A stretch of DNA of 64,000 nt from Halarchaeum grantii (GTDB lineage: Archaea > Halobacteriota > Halobacteria > Halobacteriales > Halobacteriaceae), in assembly GCF_014647455.2 (NCBI RefSeq), contig NZ_BMPF01000002.1, forward strand, positions 186,001 through 250,000. The letters run 5' to 3'. Shown here in pieces: positions 33,617 to 42,140 of this stretch. The position numbers and the translations under genes were made by a program. The notes below the pieces were generated by a model. It searched no databases. It saw only the letters and a list, made by a program, of their open reading frames with translations, and was not told the DNA's origin. Numbering within the stretch: the stretch's first letter is position 1; every line of letters begins with the position of its first letter.

Positions 33617-33831
33617 TCGCCCGGTCCGGGGATCACACGCCAGACGGCGAGCGCGCCGGCAGCACCCGAGAGAGCGATGAACGCGACCGCGGCGCGTCCC
33701 CTGTAGTCGAGCGTGGCGAGGAGAGCGAGGGCGGCGAGGCCGGTGAATGCGCCGGCGGCGAGCGCGAGGCGGAGCCGGACGTCCGTCAGCGCGAGCATCG
33801 CGAGCCCGTCACGCGTCGATTTACTGACCAT
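33613..33831 (-). CDS. Small two-helix membrane protein
   Basis: A 72-residue hypothetical protein with two hydrophobic segments (about 22-42 and 48-66) and short charged ends. It has no motif of known function. The frame is intact, lies between two real genes without overlap beyond the shared stop word CTAG, and keeps halophilic codon use, so it is probably real. Confidence 0.6.
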   Translation of the reverse strand: MVSKSTRDGLAMLALTDVRLRLALAAGAFTGLAALALLATLDYRGRAAVAFIALSGAAGALAVWRVIPGPGD

Positions 33832-33888
33832 CTGGTGGGTCTCGGAGGGGAGCAGCGCGTCGTCGGCGGTGACGGCTCGGTGTCGGTA

Positions 33889-34752
33889 TCACGCGTCGTT
33901 GCGCGTCCACTGCTCGCAGGCGTCCATGTCGTCCATCAGTTCGTCGTGGAAGCCACAGTAGGGCCGGATGGCGTCGTCGTCCGTGCGGACGTAGTCGAAG
34001 TGCGCACAACTCCCGCAGTACTGGTCGGGACCCGAATCGGTGCCGCTCGCGTTCGAGTCCGACTCGGCGGTGCCGGGGTCGCGGACGTCCGTCGCCGCCT
34101 GCCCGCCGTCGGAGGTCGGCTGCGGGGAGGTGTCCTCGACGTCCGTCGAGCCGCCGAGGACGCCGACGCCGCCGAAGGAGCCGCCGGAGAGCGCGGCGCG
34201 CGCGTCGTCGAGGTCCTCGCGCGGCACCTCGACGGTGCGGGTCTCGCCGTCGCGCGTGACCGTCATCGAGACGGTACCGCCGGGGGCGTTACGGGTCTTG
34301 AACGTCGCGACGGCGGTGAACAGACACCAGAGCGTCGTGAGCAGGCCGAGCGCGTAGACGACGCCGCCCGCGACGACGATGGTCGAGGGGACGCTCGCGC
34401 CGCTCGCGTACCACTGACCGGGGTAGGCCGCGCGGAGGACGAGCGTGCCGACGGCCGCGAGCGCGGCGCCACCGACGGCGGCGACCCGGTAGAGGCGGGC
34501 CGCCGGGAGGACGGTGAAGACGCCGAGGAGGATCGCCGGCACGCCGAAGCAGACGAGCGTGAGCGCGAGGCGGCGCGCGCCGAACTTCGCGGCGGTCGAC
34601 GGGTTCGCACCCATGACGAGGTGGGTCGTCCCCGCGAGGAGCCCGCCGACGACGAGTAGCGCGCCGGCCGCGAACAGCGCCGTGCCGGCGTAGACGCGGC
34701 GCTGACTCGCGCCGTTGGCGTCTCGTTCGTACGCGTCCGCGAGGCTGGTCAT
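33889..34752 (-). CDS. Multi-pass membrane protein with C-terminal cysteine cluster
   Basis: The 287-residue protein has five or so hydrophobic helices in residues 20-155, a soluble acidic linker, and a C-terminal module with CGSCAHFDYV ... YCGFHDE ... CEQW that looks like a zinc or Fe-S site. The same cysteine layout occurs in small haloarchaeal proteins of unknown function. I do not recognise a specific role. Divergent from the gene at 34855. Confidence 0.72.
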   Translation of the reverse strand: MTSLADAYERDANGASQRRVYAGTALFAAGALLVVGGLLAGTTHLVMGANPSTAAKFGARRLALTLVCFGVPAILLGVFTVLPAARLYRVAAVGGAALAAVGTLVLRAAYPGQWYASGASVPSTIVVAGGVVYALGLLTTLWCLFTAVATFKTRNAPGGTVSMTVTRDGETRTVEVPREDLDDARAALSGGSFGGVGVLGGSTDVEDTSPQPTSDGGQAATDVRDPGTAESDSNASGTDSGPDQYCGSCAHFDYVRTDDDAIRPYCGFHDELMDDMDACEQWTRNDA

Positions 34753-34854
34753 GGGCGCACATACGCGCGCAACACCAAAAGTAGTGCGTCAGACACCGTT
34801 CGTTCGCTCGGGGCATCGAAAAGTCTAATCGCGCGGCCCGACGACACTGCACGT

Positions 34855-35226
34855 ATGGCTGACGACGAAGGCGAGGAGGAGGAGGCTCCAGCGGTCGAAC
34901 TCGGCGAGGGCGTCGCCGTCGAGGGCGCACCGCTCGCGCGCGTCGCCTCCCGGTTCACGTGGGGCATCCAGCGCAGCGAGATCGTCCGCCGGGACGGGGA
35001 GACGCGGATCCGGACACCGAAGGGCCCGCGCCGCCTCGCGGACGTCCTCGCGCACACGGACGTCCCCTACTTCGAGTCGCGTCGCGAGTTCGTCGACACC
35101 GTCCGCGAACAGATCGGCGACGGCCCCGTGCCGACGGGCGCGGAGACGGACGGGGAAGCAATCGACGGCGACGACGGCGGGGACGACGCTGACGGCGATT
35201 CCGGGGACGCGACGTCCGAGGAGTGA
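34855..35226 (+). CDS. DUF5789-like haloarchaeal protein
   Basis: The 123-residue acidic protein has a conserved core (residues about 15-90) with VASRFTWGIQRSEIVRRDG and VPYFESRREFVDTV, followed by an Asp-rich tail. It resembles the DUF5789 family, whose function is unknown. A box A (TCTAAT at 34824-34829) lies 26-31 nt before the ATG. Confidence 0.72.
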   Translation: MADDEGEEEEAPAVELGEGVAVEGAPLARVASRFTWGIQRSEIVRRDGETRIRTPKGPRRLADVLAHTDVPYFESRREFVDTVREQIGDGPVPTGAETDGEAIDGDDGGDDADGDSGDATSEE

Positions 35227-35232
35227 GGCGCC

Positions 35233-36009
35233 TCAGCCGAGGAGCGCGGCCGCGTTCTGGAGCTGGTCGCCGTACGCGATGGAGACGTAGAGGATGAGGA
35301 ACTGCGTGGCGTTGTAGGCGCCGTGGACGAGCGCGGGCACCGTGAGGTTCTCCGTGTACTCGTAGAGCGCGCCGAGGAAGAGCGAGATGACGAAGAGCGC
35401 CGCGATCGTCACGACGCGACCCGCGACGGCGCCCGAGAGCGACGTGAAGTGGACGCTCGCGAAGATGAGGCTCGCGAGCAACACGGCGGGCACGGGCCCG
35501 AAGCGCTCGCGCAGCGTCCCCTGAACGACGCCACGGAAGAGCAGTTCCTCGCCGGGGCCGACGAGCAGGAAGGAGAGCGGGATCAGGAGGAGGAGGACTT
35601 CGGGGTGTTCGAGCCCGTAGTTCGCGATCTGGTTGCTCGCCGTCGGCGCGTTCGTCGCCTGCAGGAGGACGCCGATGACGATGAGCGCGGCGAGCGCGCC
35701 GACCCACCCGCCGAACGCGAGTCCGAGTTCGCGAAGCGACGGCCAGCGGAACGTGAGGAAGCGCGCGGTGTCGTCGCGGTAGCGGGCGTACGCGTAGGCC
35801 ACGCTGCCGAACGCGACGCCCTGCAGGAGGACGACCGAGAGGACGATGCTGATCGACGGCGTGAGCGTCACGCCCGCGAACCGGAGGCCAAGACCGACGC
35901 CGAGGGTGAGGGCGAAGCCGAACGCGAGGCCGCCGGCGCCGACGCCGAGCGCGAGGAGGAGCGTGGTGACGCGGAGGACCCACTCGTCGAAGGTGCTGTC
36001 TGACATCAC
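35233..36009 (-). CDS. CPBP-family intramembrane metalloprotease
   Basis: A 258-residue protein with about seven hydrophobic segments and the CPBP (Abi) motifs: EELLFRG (Glu154, Glu155 and Arg159), then SVHFTSL and HGAYNAT with the metal-binding histidines. CPBP proteins are glutamate-type intramembrane proteases related to CAAX prenyl proteases. The substrate is unknown. Convergent with the DUF5789-like gene. Confidence 0.9.
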   Translation of the reverse strand: MMSDSTFDEWVLRVTTLLLALGVGAGGLAFGFALTLGVGLGLRFAGVTLTPSISIVLSVVLLQGVAFGSVAYAYARYRDDTARFLTFRWPSLRELGLAFGGWVGALAALIVIGVLLQATNAPTASNQIANYGLEHPEVLLLLIPLSFLLVGPGEELLFRGVVQGTLRERFGPVPAVLLASLIFASVHFTSLSGAVAGRVVTIAALFVISLFLGALYEYTENLTVPALVHGAYNATQFLILYVSIAYGDQLQNAAALLG

Positions 36010-36061
36010 GCGGACGTTCGCTCCCGCGCCACTAAGAGGCCGCCGGAGTCGAGCGGGCGCG

Positions 36062-36364
36062 TCATCGCTCTCCGTCCCCGTCGTTCTCGTCAGTGTCGTC
36101 GCCGCGTCCCGTCCCGTCGCGTTCGGCCGGGTCGCGGTCGGATTCGCTCAGTTGGTCGCGGAGCGCCTCGACCTCGCTCTCCAACTCGGCGATGCGCTCG
36201 TCCTCGGTCGCGCCGCGTGCGAGGAGGTAGCCACCGCCGCCGAGCAGGAGGAGGACGGGGATACCGAAGAGCACGACGGCGACGAGGAGGATGACGAGCA
36301 ACTCCACCCCGCCCGGCATCCCACCGAGGAACGCGGGCGCGACGGCGTCGTGGAGGGTGTGCAT
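36062..36364 (-). CDS. Small single-pass membrane protein with coiled coil
   Basis: The 100-residue protein has one strong hydrophobic segment (residues about 20-48, Gly-rich at its end), then a coiled-coil stretch TEDERIAELESEVEALRDQL and a charged Asp/Arg tail. It is probably a membrane-anchored scaffold of unknown function, as seen in several haloarchaeal small proteins. It lies between the CPBP protease and nfeD on the same strand. Confidence 0.65.
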   Translation of the reverse strand: MHTLHDAVAPAFLGGMPGGVELLVILLVAVVLFGIPVLLLLGGGGYLLARGATEDERIAELESEVEALRDQLSESDRDPAERDGTGRGDDTDENDGDGER

Positions 36365-36440
36365 GCGTTCGCGTAGTGCGCGCCGCGTTGTAAGCTTTGT
36401 ACACGCCGCTCACGCGACGCGCCGCCGGGCGCGACGCCCC

Positions 36441-37010
36441 TCACTCCCGCTCGCGCTCCCGGTCGGCCGACTCGGACTCGCGGTCCGCACGCTCGCGTTC
36501 GCGCCCGCGCTCGAGTTCGCGGTCGATGTCGTCCAGGCCGTCGACCGCCGCGACGGTGAGGACGTTCCCGCCACCGGGGTCGACGACGACGACCTCGGCG
36601 CCCTCGTCGATGGCGTCCGCGCCCGAGATGGTTCGCGCGGCGTACGTCGGGTCGAAGCCGCCGCCCTCGTCGAGACGGATCTGCCCCGAGGAGTCCGTGA
36701 CGCGCTCCGTGACGACGCCGCGAACCCCGCGCAGGGAGGACGAGCCCTCCGTCTTCCCGCGCCCCGTCCCCTCGTAGAGTTCGAGGTGCCGGTAGCCCCA
36801 GAGCGCGAGCGCGCCCACGACGAAGACGAGGACCGCGAGCACGAGCGGGGTGACCACCCCGGGGAGGAGGACGCCCGCGAGCCCCGCGACGAGGAGGGCG
36901 ACGCCGATGACGACGAAGTGTGCGCCCGGCGCGAACGCCTCCGCGATGCAGAGGACGACGCCCGCGACGACGAGCAGGAGCGGCAACGAGATGTCGAGCA
37001 AGTCCGCCAT
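36441..37010 (-). CDS. NfeD-like membrane protein
   Basis: The 189-residue NfeD family protein has about four hydrophobic segments (residues 5-100), then an OB-fold soluble domain (SLRGVRGVVTERVTDSSGQI ... GAEVVVVDPGG) and a Glu/Arg-rich tail. NfeD proteins partner with SPFH/stomatin proteins in membrane quality control; no stomatin gene is adjacent here. The start MADLLDISLP at 37010 is preferred over a longer frame through non-coding DNA. Confidence 0.85.
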   Translation of the reverse strand: MADLLDISLPLLLVVAGVVLCIAEAFAPGAHFVVIGVALLVAGLAGVLLPGVVTPLVLAVLVFVVGALALWGYRHLELYEGTGRGKTEGSSSLRGVRGVVTERVTDSSGQIRLDEGGGFDPTYAARTISGADAIDEGAEVVVVDPGGGNVLTVAAVDGLDDIDRELERGRERERADRESESADRERERE

Positions 37011-37466
37011 ACGTGTCCATCCGTGACGGACCGGGAAGAACGTTACCCGCGAGCGTTTCCCGCGCCTCCCCCCGGTCGCCGGCAAAACCCCGACTCGCTG
37101 CAGCGCGACCCGAATCCAGCACTCGCTTCTTTGCTTTCGCTCTGGTCTACCGCGTTTTGCGGGGCTCCTTCGACGCTGTCTCCCGTCTCCATACACGCGA
37201 GGCTTCACACACGTACGTCGGTCGTCCATCCGCCGCGCCGGTCGATACGCGAGCCACGCCGAGCGGCGTCCGCGAACAGAGCGGCCGGAAAACCCCGGCC
37301 GGTCGTCGGTTCTCTCGGTGGGGAAGCGCGAGCCTCACCACAGCGCCCGGAACCGCGGTTGCTCACGGCTCGCTGTCGCTCACCGTTCGCGTCTTCGCGG
37401 CGCCCTCGCAAACTGCTCGGTTGCCGTGTTTGCTCACGGCTCGCTGTCGCTCACCGTTCGCGTTTC
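37011..37466. other. Intergenic region with direct repeats
   Basis: No supported gene lies here. It holds a 34-bp direct repeat (37359-37392 and 37430-37463, 71 bp apart), a 10-bp palindrome AACCGCGGTT (37351-37360), and a 7-bp inverted repeat CGGCCGG (37282-37288) with CCGGCCG (37295-37301). Composition is less GC-biased than coding DNA, and open frames here are shadows. Confidence 0.6.
37359..37463. repeat. Two-copy 34-bp direct repeat
   Basis: The same 34 bases, starting TTGCTCACGGCTCGCTGTCG, occur at 37359-37392 and 37430-37463. Similarity continues weakly past the repeat into a CGCGG word in both. The copies precede a terminator hairpin and may be a remnant of an intergenic repeat family. 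Confidence 0.85.
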
Positions 37467-37496
37467 CGCGGTTCTTCGCCTGCGCTCAGAACCGCG
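37467..37496 (-). terminator. Inverted repeat after the small membrane gene
   Basis: A perfect 9-bp inverted repeat, CGCGGTTCT (37467-37475) with AGAACCGCG (37488-37496), begins directly after the stop codon of the minus-strand gene at 37497. It is a good candidate 3'-end structure for the pyk transcript. Confidence 0.65.
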
Positions 37497-37703
37497 TCAC
37501 CCGACCAGCAGGAGCGCGAAAACGCCGACGGCGCCGAGCGCACCGAGCAGGAAGAAGGCGACGTTCTCCGCGCTCGGCGACCCGGGTTCGACGGGGCGGG
37601 CCTCGGCGACCGGGTCCTCCTCGGCGTCCTCTTCGAGGTCGGCGAGCGAGAAGCGCCACTCGCCGTCGTCGCGCTCCTGCTCGCCGTCGATGCGCTCACT
37701 CAT
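37497..37703 (-). CDS. Small acidic membrane-anchored protein
   Basis: The 68-residue protein has an acidic N-terminal part (MSERIDGEQERDDGEWRFSL) and one C-terminal hydrophobic helix (about 48-67). It begins one base after the pyruvate kinase stop on the same strand, so it is co-transcribed and probably conserved for a reason, but the function is unknown. Confidence 0.65.
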   Translation of the reverse strand: MSERIDGEQERDDGEWRFSLADLEEDAEEDPVAEARPVEPGSPSAENVAFFLLGALGAVGVFALLLVG

Positions 37704-37704
37704 C

Positions 37705-39453
37705 CTATCGGCTCCCGCTGATCTCGCCGGCGTAGACGACGCCGCGCTCGCCGTCCACGGTGACGGTTTCGCCGTCCGCGACGTCGTCGTCGAGGGTCGC
37801 GCTCCCGACCATCGGAAGGTCGAGTTCGCGCGCGACCATCGCCGCGTAGCCCGTCATGCCGGTGTCGGCGCTGACGATGCCCGCGAGCTTCTCGACGTCC
37901 CCCTCGAACTCGCCGTCGAACGTCGACGGGAGGACCGCAATCGCGCCCTCGGGGAGGTCGCTGAGGTCGCCGTCGGCGACGCGGTGGGCGGGCCCGGTCG
38001 CGCGCCCGGAGACGACGGAGCGCCCGGTCGCCACCGTCTCGGCGGCGACGTGGACTTTGAGGGTGTTCGTCGTGTCCGAGCCGTCGAGCTCGGTCATCAT
38101 CCCGGAGACGACGACGACCGTGTCGCCGGACTCGACGATGCCCGAGTCGATGGCGGCGGAGACCGCGTTCTCGATGACCGCCGAGGTGCCGCCGGAGGTG
38201 TAGGCGGAGTACTGGGGCGCGACGCCGCAGGAGAGCGCGAGCTGGCGGCGCACATCGTCGTTCGGCGTCGTCGCGACGACGGGGACGCCGGGGCGGAACT
38301 TCGCGGCCTTCCGCGCGGTGTAGCCGGACTCGGAGGCGACGACGACGGCCGTGGCGTCCACGTCGCGCGCGAGGTAGCGCGCCGAGCGCGCGAGCGCGTC
38401 CGTCCGCGAGTCGTCGTCGGCCTTCGGGACGCGCTGCTCGCGCAGTTCGACGTACTCCTCGCTCGACTCGGCCTCGCGAACGATGCGGTCCATCGTCTCG
38501 ACGACGCGCGTCGGGTTGTCCCCGACGGCGGTCTCCGCGGAGAGCATCACGCCGTCCGTGCCGTCGAGGACGGCGTTCGCGACGTCGCTCGCTTCCGCGC
38601 GCGTGGGTCGACGGGAGTGGACCATCGAGTCCAGCATCTCCGTCGCGGTGATGACGGGCGAGCCGGTCTCGCGGCACTTGCGGATGATGCGCTTCTGGGT
38701 GATGGGGACGTCCTCCATCGGGCACTCGACACCGAGGTCGCCGCGCGCGACCATCACGCCGTAGGCGGCCTCGACGATCTCGTCGAGGTTCTCGACGGCG
38801 CCCGCGCGCTCGATCTTCGCGATGATCGGGATCTCGGCGCCGAACTCCTCGAGCGTCGAGGAGATCTCGTAGACGTCCGCCGCGCTCCGGACGAACGACG
38901 CCGCGACGAGGTCGACGCCCTCCTCGGCGGCGAGCTTCAGGTCGCGGCGGTCCTTCTCCGTGACGACGTCGAGGTCGAGTTCGACGCCGGGGACGTTCAC
39001 GCCCTTCCGGGAGCCGAGCTCGCCGCCGCTAACGACGTACGCGGTGACGACGCCGTCCTCGACGCCCTCGACGCGCGTCTCGATGCGGCCGTCGTTGAGC
39101 AGGACGACGTCGCCGGCTTCGACGGCGCTGATGCTGTTCGAGAGGCCGATGCGGTCGGGCGTGGCCTCGTCGCCGACGTAGAACTCGACGGTGGTGTCGG
39201 TCTCGACGTGAATCGGGTCGTCGATTTCCGCGGTCCGCACCTCGGGGCCCTGCGTGTCGAGCATCACGGCGAGCGGTTCCTCCGTCGTGTCGTCGACCTG
39301 CCGGACGGTGTGGATGCGCTCGCGGCGGTCCTCGACCGTTCCGTGGCTGGCGTTCAGCCGCGCGACCGACATCCCCGCCTCCGCGAGGTCCTGAATCGCC
39401 GCCCGGGAGTCCGTCGCCGGACCGAGCGTGCAGATAATCTTCGCGTTCCTCAT
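37705..39453 (-). CDS. pyk: Pyruvate kinase with C-terminal PEP-utiliser-like domain
   Basis: The 582-residue enzyme converts PEP and ADP to pyruvate and ATP. Motifs include ICTLGPAT, the substrate-loop region VARLNASHGT, MLDTQGPEVRT, IIAKIERAGAVENL and ITATEMLDSM. Beyond the normal 470-residue core is an extra C-terminal domain like the swivelling domain of PEP synthase, but the phosphohistidine is replaced: TGMTGYAAMVAREL has Tyr536 where PEP synthase in this window has His391. The start MRNAKIICTL at 39453 lies 26 nt after a TTTTT box A. A downstream small membrane gene follows after one base. Confidence 0.94.
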   Translation of the reverse strand: MRNAKIICTLGPATDSRAAIQDLAEAGMSVARLNASHGTVEDRRERIHTVRQVDDTTEEPLAVMLDTQGPEVRTAEIDDPIHVETDTTVEFYVGDEATPDRIGLSNSISAVEAGDVVLLNDGRIETRVEGVEDGVVTAYVVSGGELGSRKGVNVPGVELDLDVVTEKDRRDLKLAAEEGVDLVAASFVRSAADVYEISSTLEEFGAEIPIIAKIERAGAVENLDEIVEAAYGVMVARGDLGVECPMEDVPITQKRIIRKCRETGSPVITATEMLDSMVHSRRPTRAEASDVANAVLDGTDGVMLSAETAVGDNPTRVVETMDRIVREAESSEEYVELREQRVPKADDDSRTDALARSARYLARDVDATAVVVASESGYTARKAAKFRPGVPVVATTPNDDVRRQLALSCGVAPQYSAYTSGGTSAVIENAVSAAIDSGIVESGDTVVVVSGMMTELDGSDTTNTLKVHVAAETVATGRSVVSGRATGPAHRVADGDLSDLPEGAIAVLPSTFDGEFEGDVEKLAGIVSADTGMTGYAAMVARELDLPMVGSATLDDDVADGETVTVDGERGVVYAGEISGSR

Positions 39454-39478
39454 TGGGGCGCCCTTGACGCCGACGCGG

Positions 39479-39484
39479 CAAAAA
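39479..39484 (-). promoter_or_regulatory. Box A of pyk
   Basis: On the minus strand, CTTTTTG lies 26-31 nt before the pyk ATG, in the leaderless promoter position. Upstream at 39535-39548 the minus strand reads TACT-N6-GAGT, one spacer base short of the TACT-N7/8-GAGTA motif described for the halobacterial sugar regulator TrmB. Confidence 0.45.
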
Positions 39485-39572
39485 GGGCGGTGATAGGTCG
39501 GCACGCAGACGGCCGTCGCGGGCGTTCAGCGCCCACTCAGCGCCAGTAATGATTAGGAACGACCGTGAGGGA

Positions 39573-41648
39573 TTAGCGGACCTTCGTGCCCGGTTCGCTG
39601 TCGCCGTGCGTCGTGAGGAGGTCGGCGTCCTCGCCGGCGGCGAGCACCATGCCGTTCGACTCGACGCCGAACAGTTCGGCCTGCTCCAGATTGGCGACGA
39701 CGACGACCTTCGTGCCGGGGAGGTCGTCGAGGTCGTGGAGCTGCTTGATGCCGGCGACGATCTGGCGCTCCTCGACGCCGATGTCGACGGTGAGGCGCGC
39801 GAGCTTGTCCGCGCCCTCGATGCCCTCGGCGGCCTCGATGCGCCCGACGCGGAGGTCGAGCGCCTCGAAGTCCTCGAAACCGATGCGCTCCTCGAGCAGG
39901 TCCTCGAACTCGCTCTCAGTCTCCGCGTCAGAGTCGTCGTCGCTCACGTCTCCGTCTTCGCTCTCCTCGCCCGTAGTCTCCTCGACTCGCTCGTCGAGCT
40001 TCCGGTTGAGCTCCGCGACGCGCTCGTCGTCGATCTTCTCGAAGAGCGGCGCGTCCGGCTCGTCGAAGGACGCGGGCGGCGCTTGCAGGCAGTCGGCGAC
40101 GGTGGCGTCCGCGGCGTCGCCGTCCTCGCCGAGCTGGCTCCACGCGAGGTCCGCCTTCTCGGGCGTGAACGGCTGGAGGAGGACGCTCACGGCCTTCACG
40201 ATCTGGACGCAGTCGCGGATGACGGGCGCGGCCTCGTCAGCGTCGAGCTTCCACGGCTCCGCGTTCTGGATGTACTCGTTGCCGTAGCGCGCGAGCGCGA
40301 CCGCCGTCTCGCCGGCGCTCCGGACGTCGTAGTCGTTGAGGGCGTCCTCGTAGTCGTCCATCGCCGCCGCGATGCGCGTCTCCGTCTCGTCGGTGAGGTC
40401 GGCGTCCGGCGTGCCGTCGAAGTTGCGCGCGGCGAAGAGGAGCGCGCGGTTCACGAAGTTGCCGACGACGTCCGCGAGCTCCGTGTTCACACGCTCCTGG
40501 AAGCGCTCCCACGAGAAGTTCACGTCGCGCTCGAAGCCCGCCGCCGTCGCGAGGTAGTAGCGCAGGAGGTCGGGGTGGAAGCCCTCCTCCAAGTACTCGT
40601 TCGCCCAGATAGCGCGGTTTCGGGAGGTGCTGAACGCCTTCCCGTCGAGGTTGACGAAGCCGGTCGCGCAGACCGCGCGCGGCTCGTTGTACTCGGCCGC
40701 CCGCAGCATCGACGGCCAGAAGACCGTGTGGTGCTGGATGATGTCGCGGCCGATCACGTGGACGATTTCGGAGTCGCCGTCCTTCCAGACCTCCTCCCAG
40801 TCGTACTCGTCGGTGCCGACGCGCTCGCTGTACTGCTTCGTGGACGCGACGTACTCGATGGGGGCGTCCACCCAGACGTAGAGCACGAGGTCCTCGGACC
40901 CCTCGCCCGGATAGTCGATGCCCCAGTCCATGTCGCGCGTGATGCAGAGGTCCTGCAACTCGCCCTCGATCCACTCGCGGGGCTGGTTCTGCGCGTTGCT
41001 CGTCCCCTCCATGCGGTTGATGAACCCCTGGAGGTACTCCTGGAACTCCTCGAGACGGAGGAACTTGTGCGCGCGCTCGTGGTACTCGGCGGGGTTGCCG
41101 GTGAGCGTCGAGACGGGGTCGACGATCTCGCCGGGTTCGAGGTGGCGCTGACAGCCCTCGTCGCACTCGTCGCCGCGCGCGTGCTCGCCGCAGTACGGAC
41201 ACTCGCCCTCGACGAAGCGGTCGGGGAGCCACTGGTCGGCGTCCGGGTCGTAGGCGACCGGAATCTCGCGCTCGTAGACGTGGTCGTTGGCCTCCCACGC
41301 GCGCACGAACTCCTGCGTGAGTTCGACGTTCGTCTCCTCGTGGGTGTGGCCGTAGTTGTCGAAGTCGACGTTGAACTTCGGGAACGTCTCGGCGTACTCC
41401 TCGTGGTGGCGCAGCGCGAACTCCTCGGGCGTCACGCCCTCCTGCTCGGCGTTCACGGCGATGGGGGTGCCGTGCATGTCGGAGCCGGAGACGAGCGCCG
41501 CCTGCTGGCCGAGCGTGCGGAGGCCGCGCGTGAACGCGTCGCCGCTGACGTACGTCCGCAGGTGGCCGACGTGCAGGTCGCCGTTCGCGTAGGGGAGCCC
41601 GCACGTCACCAGCGCGGGGTTCTCTGTGGGGAACTCCTCGTGAGACAT
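39573..41648 (-). CDS. metG: Methionyl-tRNA synthetase
   Basis: The 691-residue class I synthetase charges tRNA-Met. The HIGH motif is HVGH in NGDLHVGHLRTY, the KMSKS equivalent is KAFSTSRNRAIW, and the zinc knuckle has CPYC and CDEGC. A C-terminal EMAP-II-like tRNA-binding domain (about residues 590-691, DFEALDLRVGRIEAAEG) is fused, as in many archaea. An acidic linker of about 40 residues joins it. The box A on the minus strand is GATTTAGG. Confidence 0.96.
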   Translation of the reverse strand: MSHEEFPTENPALVTCGLPYANGDLHVGHLRTYVSGDAFTRGLRTLGQQAALVSGSDMHGTPIAVNAEQEGVTPEEFALRHHEEYAETFPKFNVDFDNYGHTHEETNVELTQEFVRAWEANDHVYEREIPVAYDPDADQWLPDRFVEGECPYCGEHARGDECDEGCQRHLEPGEIVDPVSTLTGNPAEYHERAHKFLRLEEFQEYLQGFINRMEGTSNAQNQPREWIEGELQDLCITRDMDWGIDYPGEGSEDLVLYVWVDAPIEYVASTKQYSERVGTDEYDWEEVWKDGDSEIVHVIGRDIIQHHTVFWPSMLRAAEYNEPRAVCATGFVNLDGKAFSTSRNRAIWANEYLEEGFHPDLLRYYLATAAGFERDVNFSWERFQERVNTELADVVGNFVNRALLFAARNFDGTPDADLTDETETRIAAAMDDYEDALNDYDVRSAGETAVALARYGNEYIQNAEPWKLDADEAAPVIRDCVQIVKAVSVLLQPFTPEKADLAWSQLGEDGDAADATVADCLQAPPASFDEPDAPLFEKIDDERVAELNRKLDERVEETTGEESEDGDVSDDDSDAETESEFEDLLEERIGFEDFEALDLRVGRIEAAEGIEGADKLARLTVDIGVEERQIVAGIKQLHDLDDLPGTKVVVVANLEQAELFGVESNGMVLAAGEDADLLTTHGDSEPGTKVR

Positions 41649-41783
41649 ACGTGATACCGCGCGCCGTATCGGCCTAAATCCCGCGGATTCCGACTCCGCT
41701 AAGCAGGGGTGCGCGAGTGAACCCCATGCTCACCGCGTCGCGGACGAGCGCCTTATGCCCGCGCGGTCACTCGGTTACGTCGC

Positions 41784-41975
41784 ATGGGTTTCGGAAGCTA
41801 CGACGAGTCCGAGCAGGAGAAGCAGAACTCGGGGACCGACTACGACGACGAGGACGCCGTCAGCGTCCACGAGAACGACCACGACGGCTCGGTCAGCTTC
41901 GACACCGGCGCCTCGAGCGGCGAGCTCGTCGACCGCCTGCAGGAGATGAAGGGCGGCGACGACGACGAGGAGTAA
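41784..41975 (+). CDS. DUF5786 family small acidic protein
   Basis: The 63-residue protein begins MGFGSYDESEQEKQNSGTDY, the hallmark of the haloarchaeal DUF5786 family, and ends with an Asp/Glu tail. The core contains VSFDTGASSGELVDRLQEMK. Function is unknown; the family is found across Halobacteria. It is divergent from metG and has a CCTTAT box A about 30 nt upstream. Confidence 0.85.
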   Translation: MGFGSYDESEQEKQNSGTDYDDEDAVSVHENDHDGSVSFDTGASSGELVDRLQEMKGGDDDEE

Positions 41976-41984
41976 CCGGCGACG

Positions 41985-42010
41985 CCGCCGGAGGACGGCG
42001 GGCACCAGCC
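41985..42010 (+). terminator. Hairpin after the DUF5786 gene
   Basis: CCGCC and GGCGG, separated by seven bases, form a short hairpin about 10 nt after the DUF5786 stop. It is a weak terminator candidate. The rest of the gap up to 42140 shows no gene. Confidence 0.35.
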
Positions 42011-42140
42011 GACCGACGCGGGCGGGTGGCGACGAGTCGAGCGACCCCGTCCACGCGAGCGCCGCGAGCGCGACCGCCACACGTTCGTTTTCGACGGGTT
42101 CGATTCCGACGAGCGGCGCGACCGGTGACGTGACCGCGGT

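Noticed and set aside
37359-37463. Possible CRISPR-like array from the 34-bp repeat
   Set aside because: Only two copies, with a 37-bp gap and no cas genes; too few units, and the sequence looks like an intergenic repeat.
42090-42125. A GGGTTCGATTCC word resembling a tRNA T-arm
   Set aside because: The flanking bases do not form the 5-bp T-stem, and no acceptor, D or anticodon arms are nearby.
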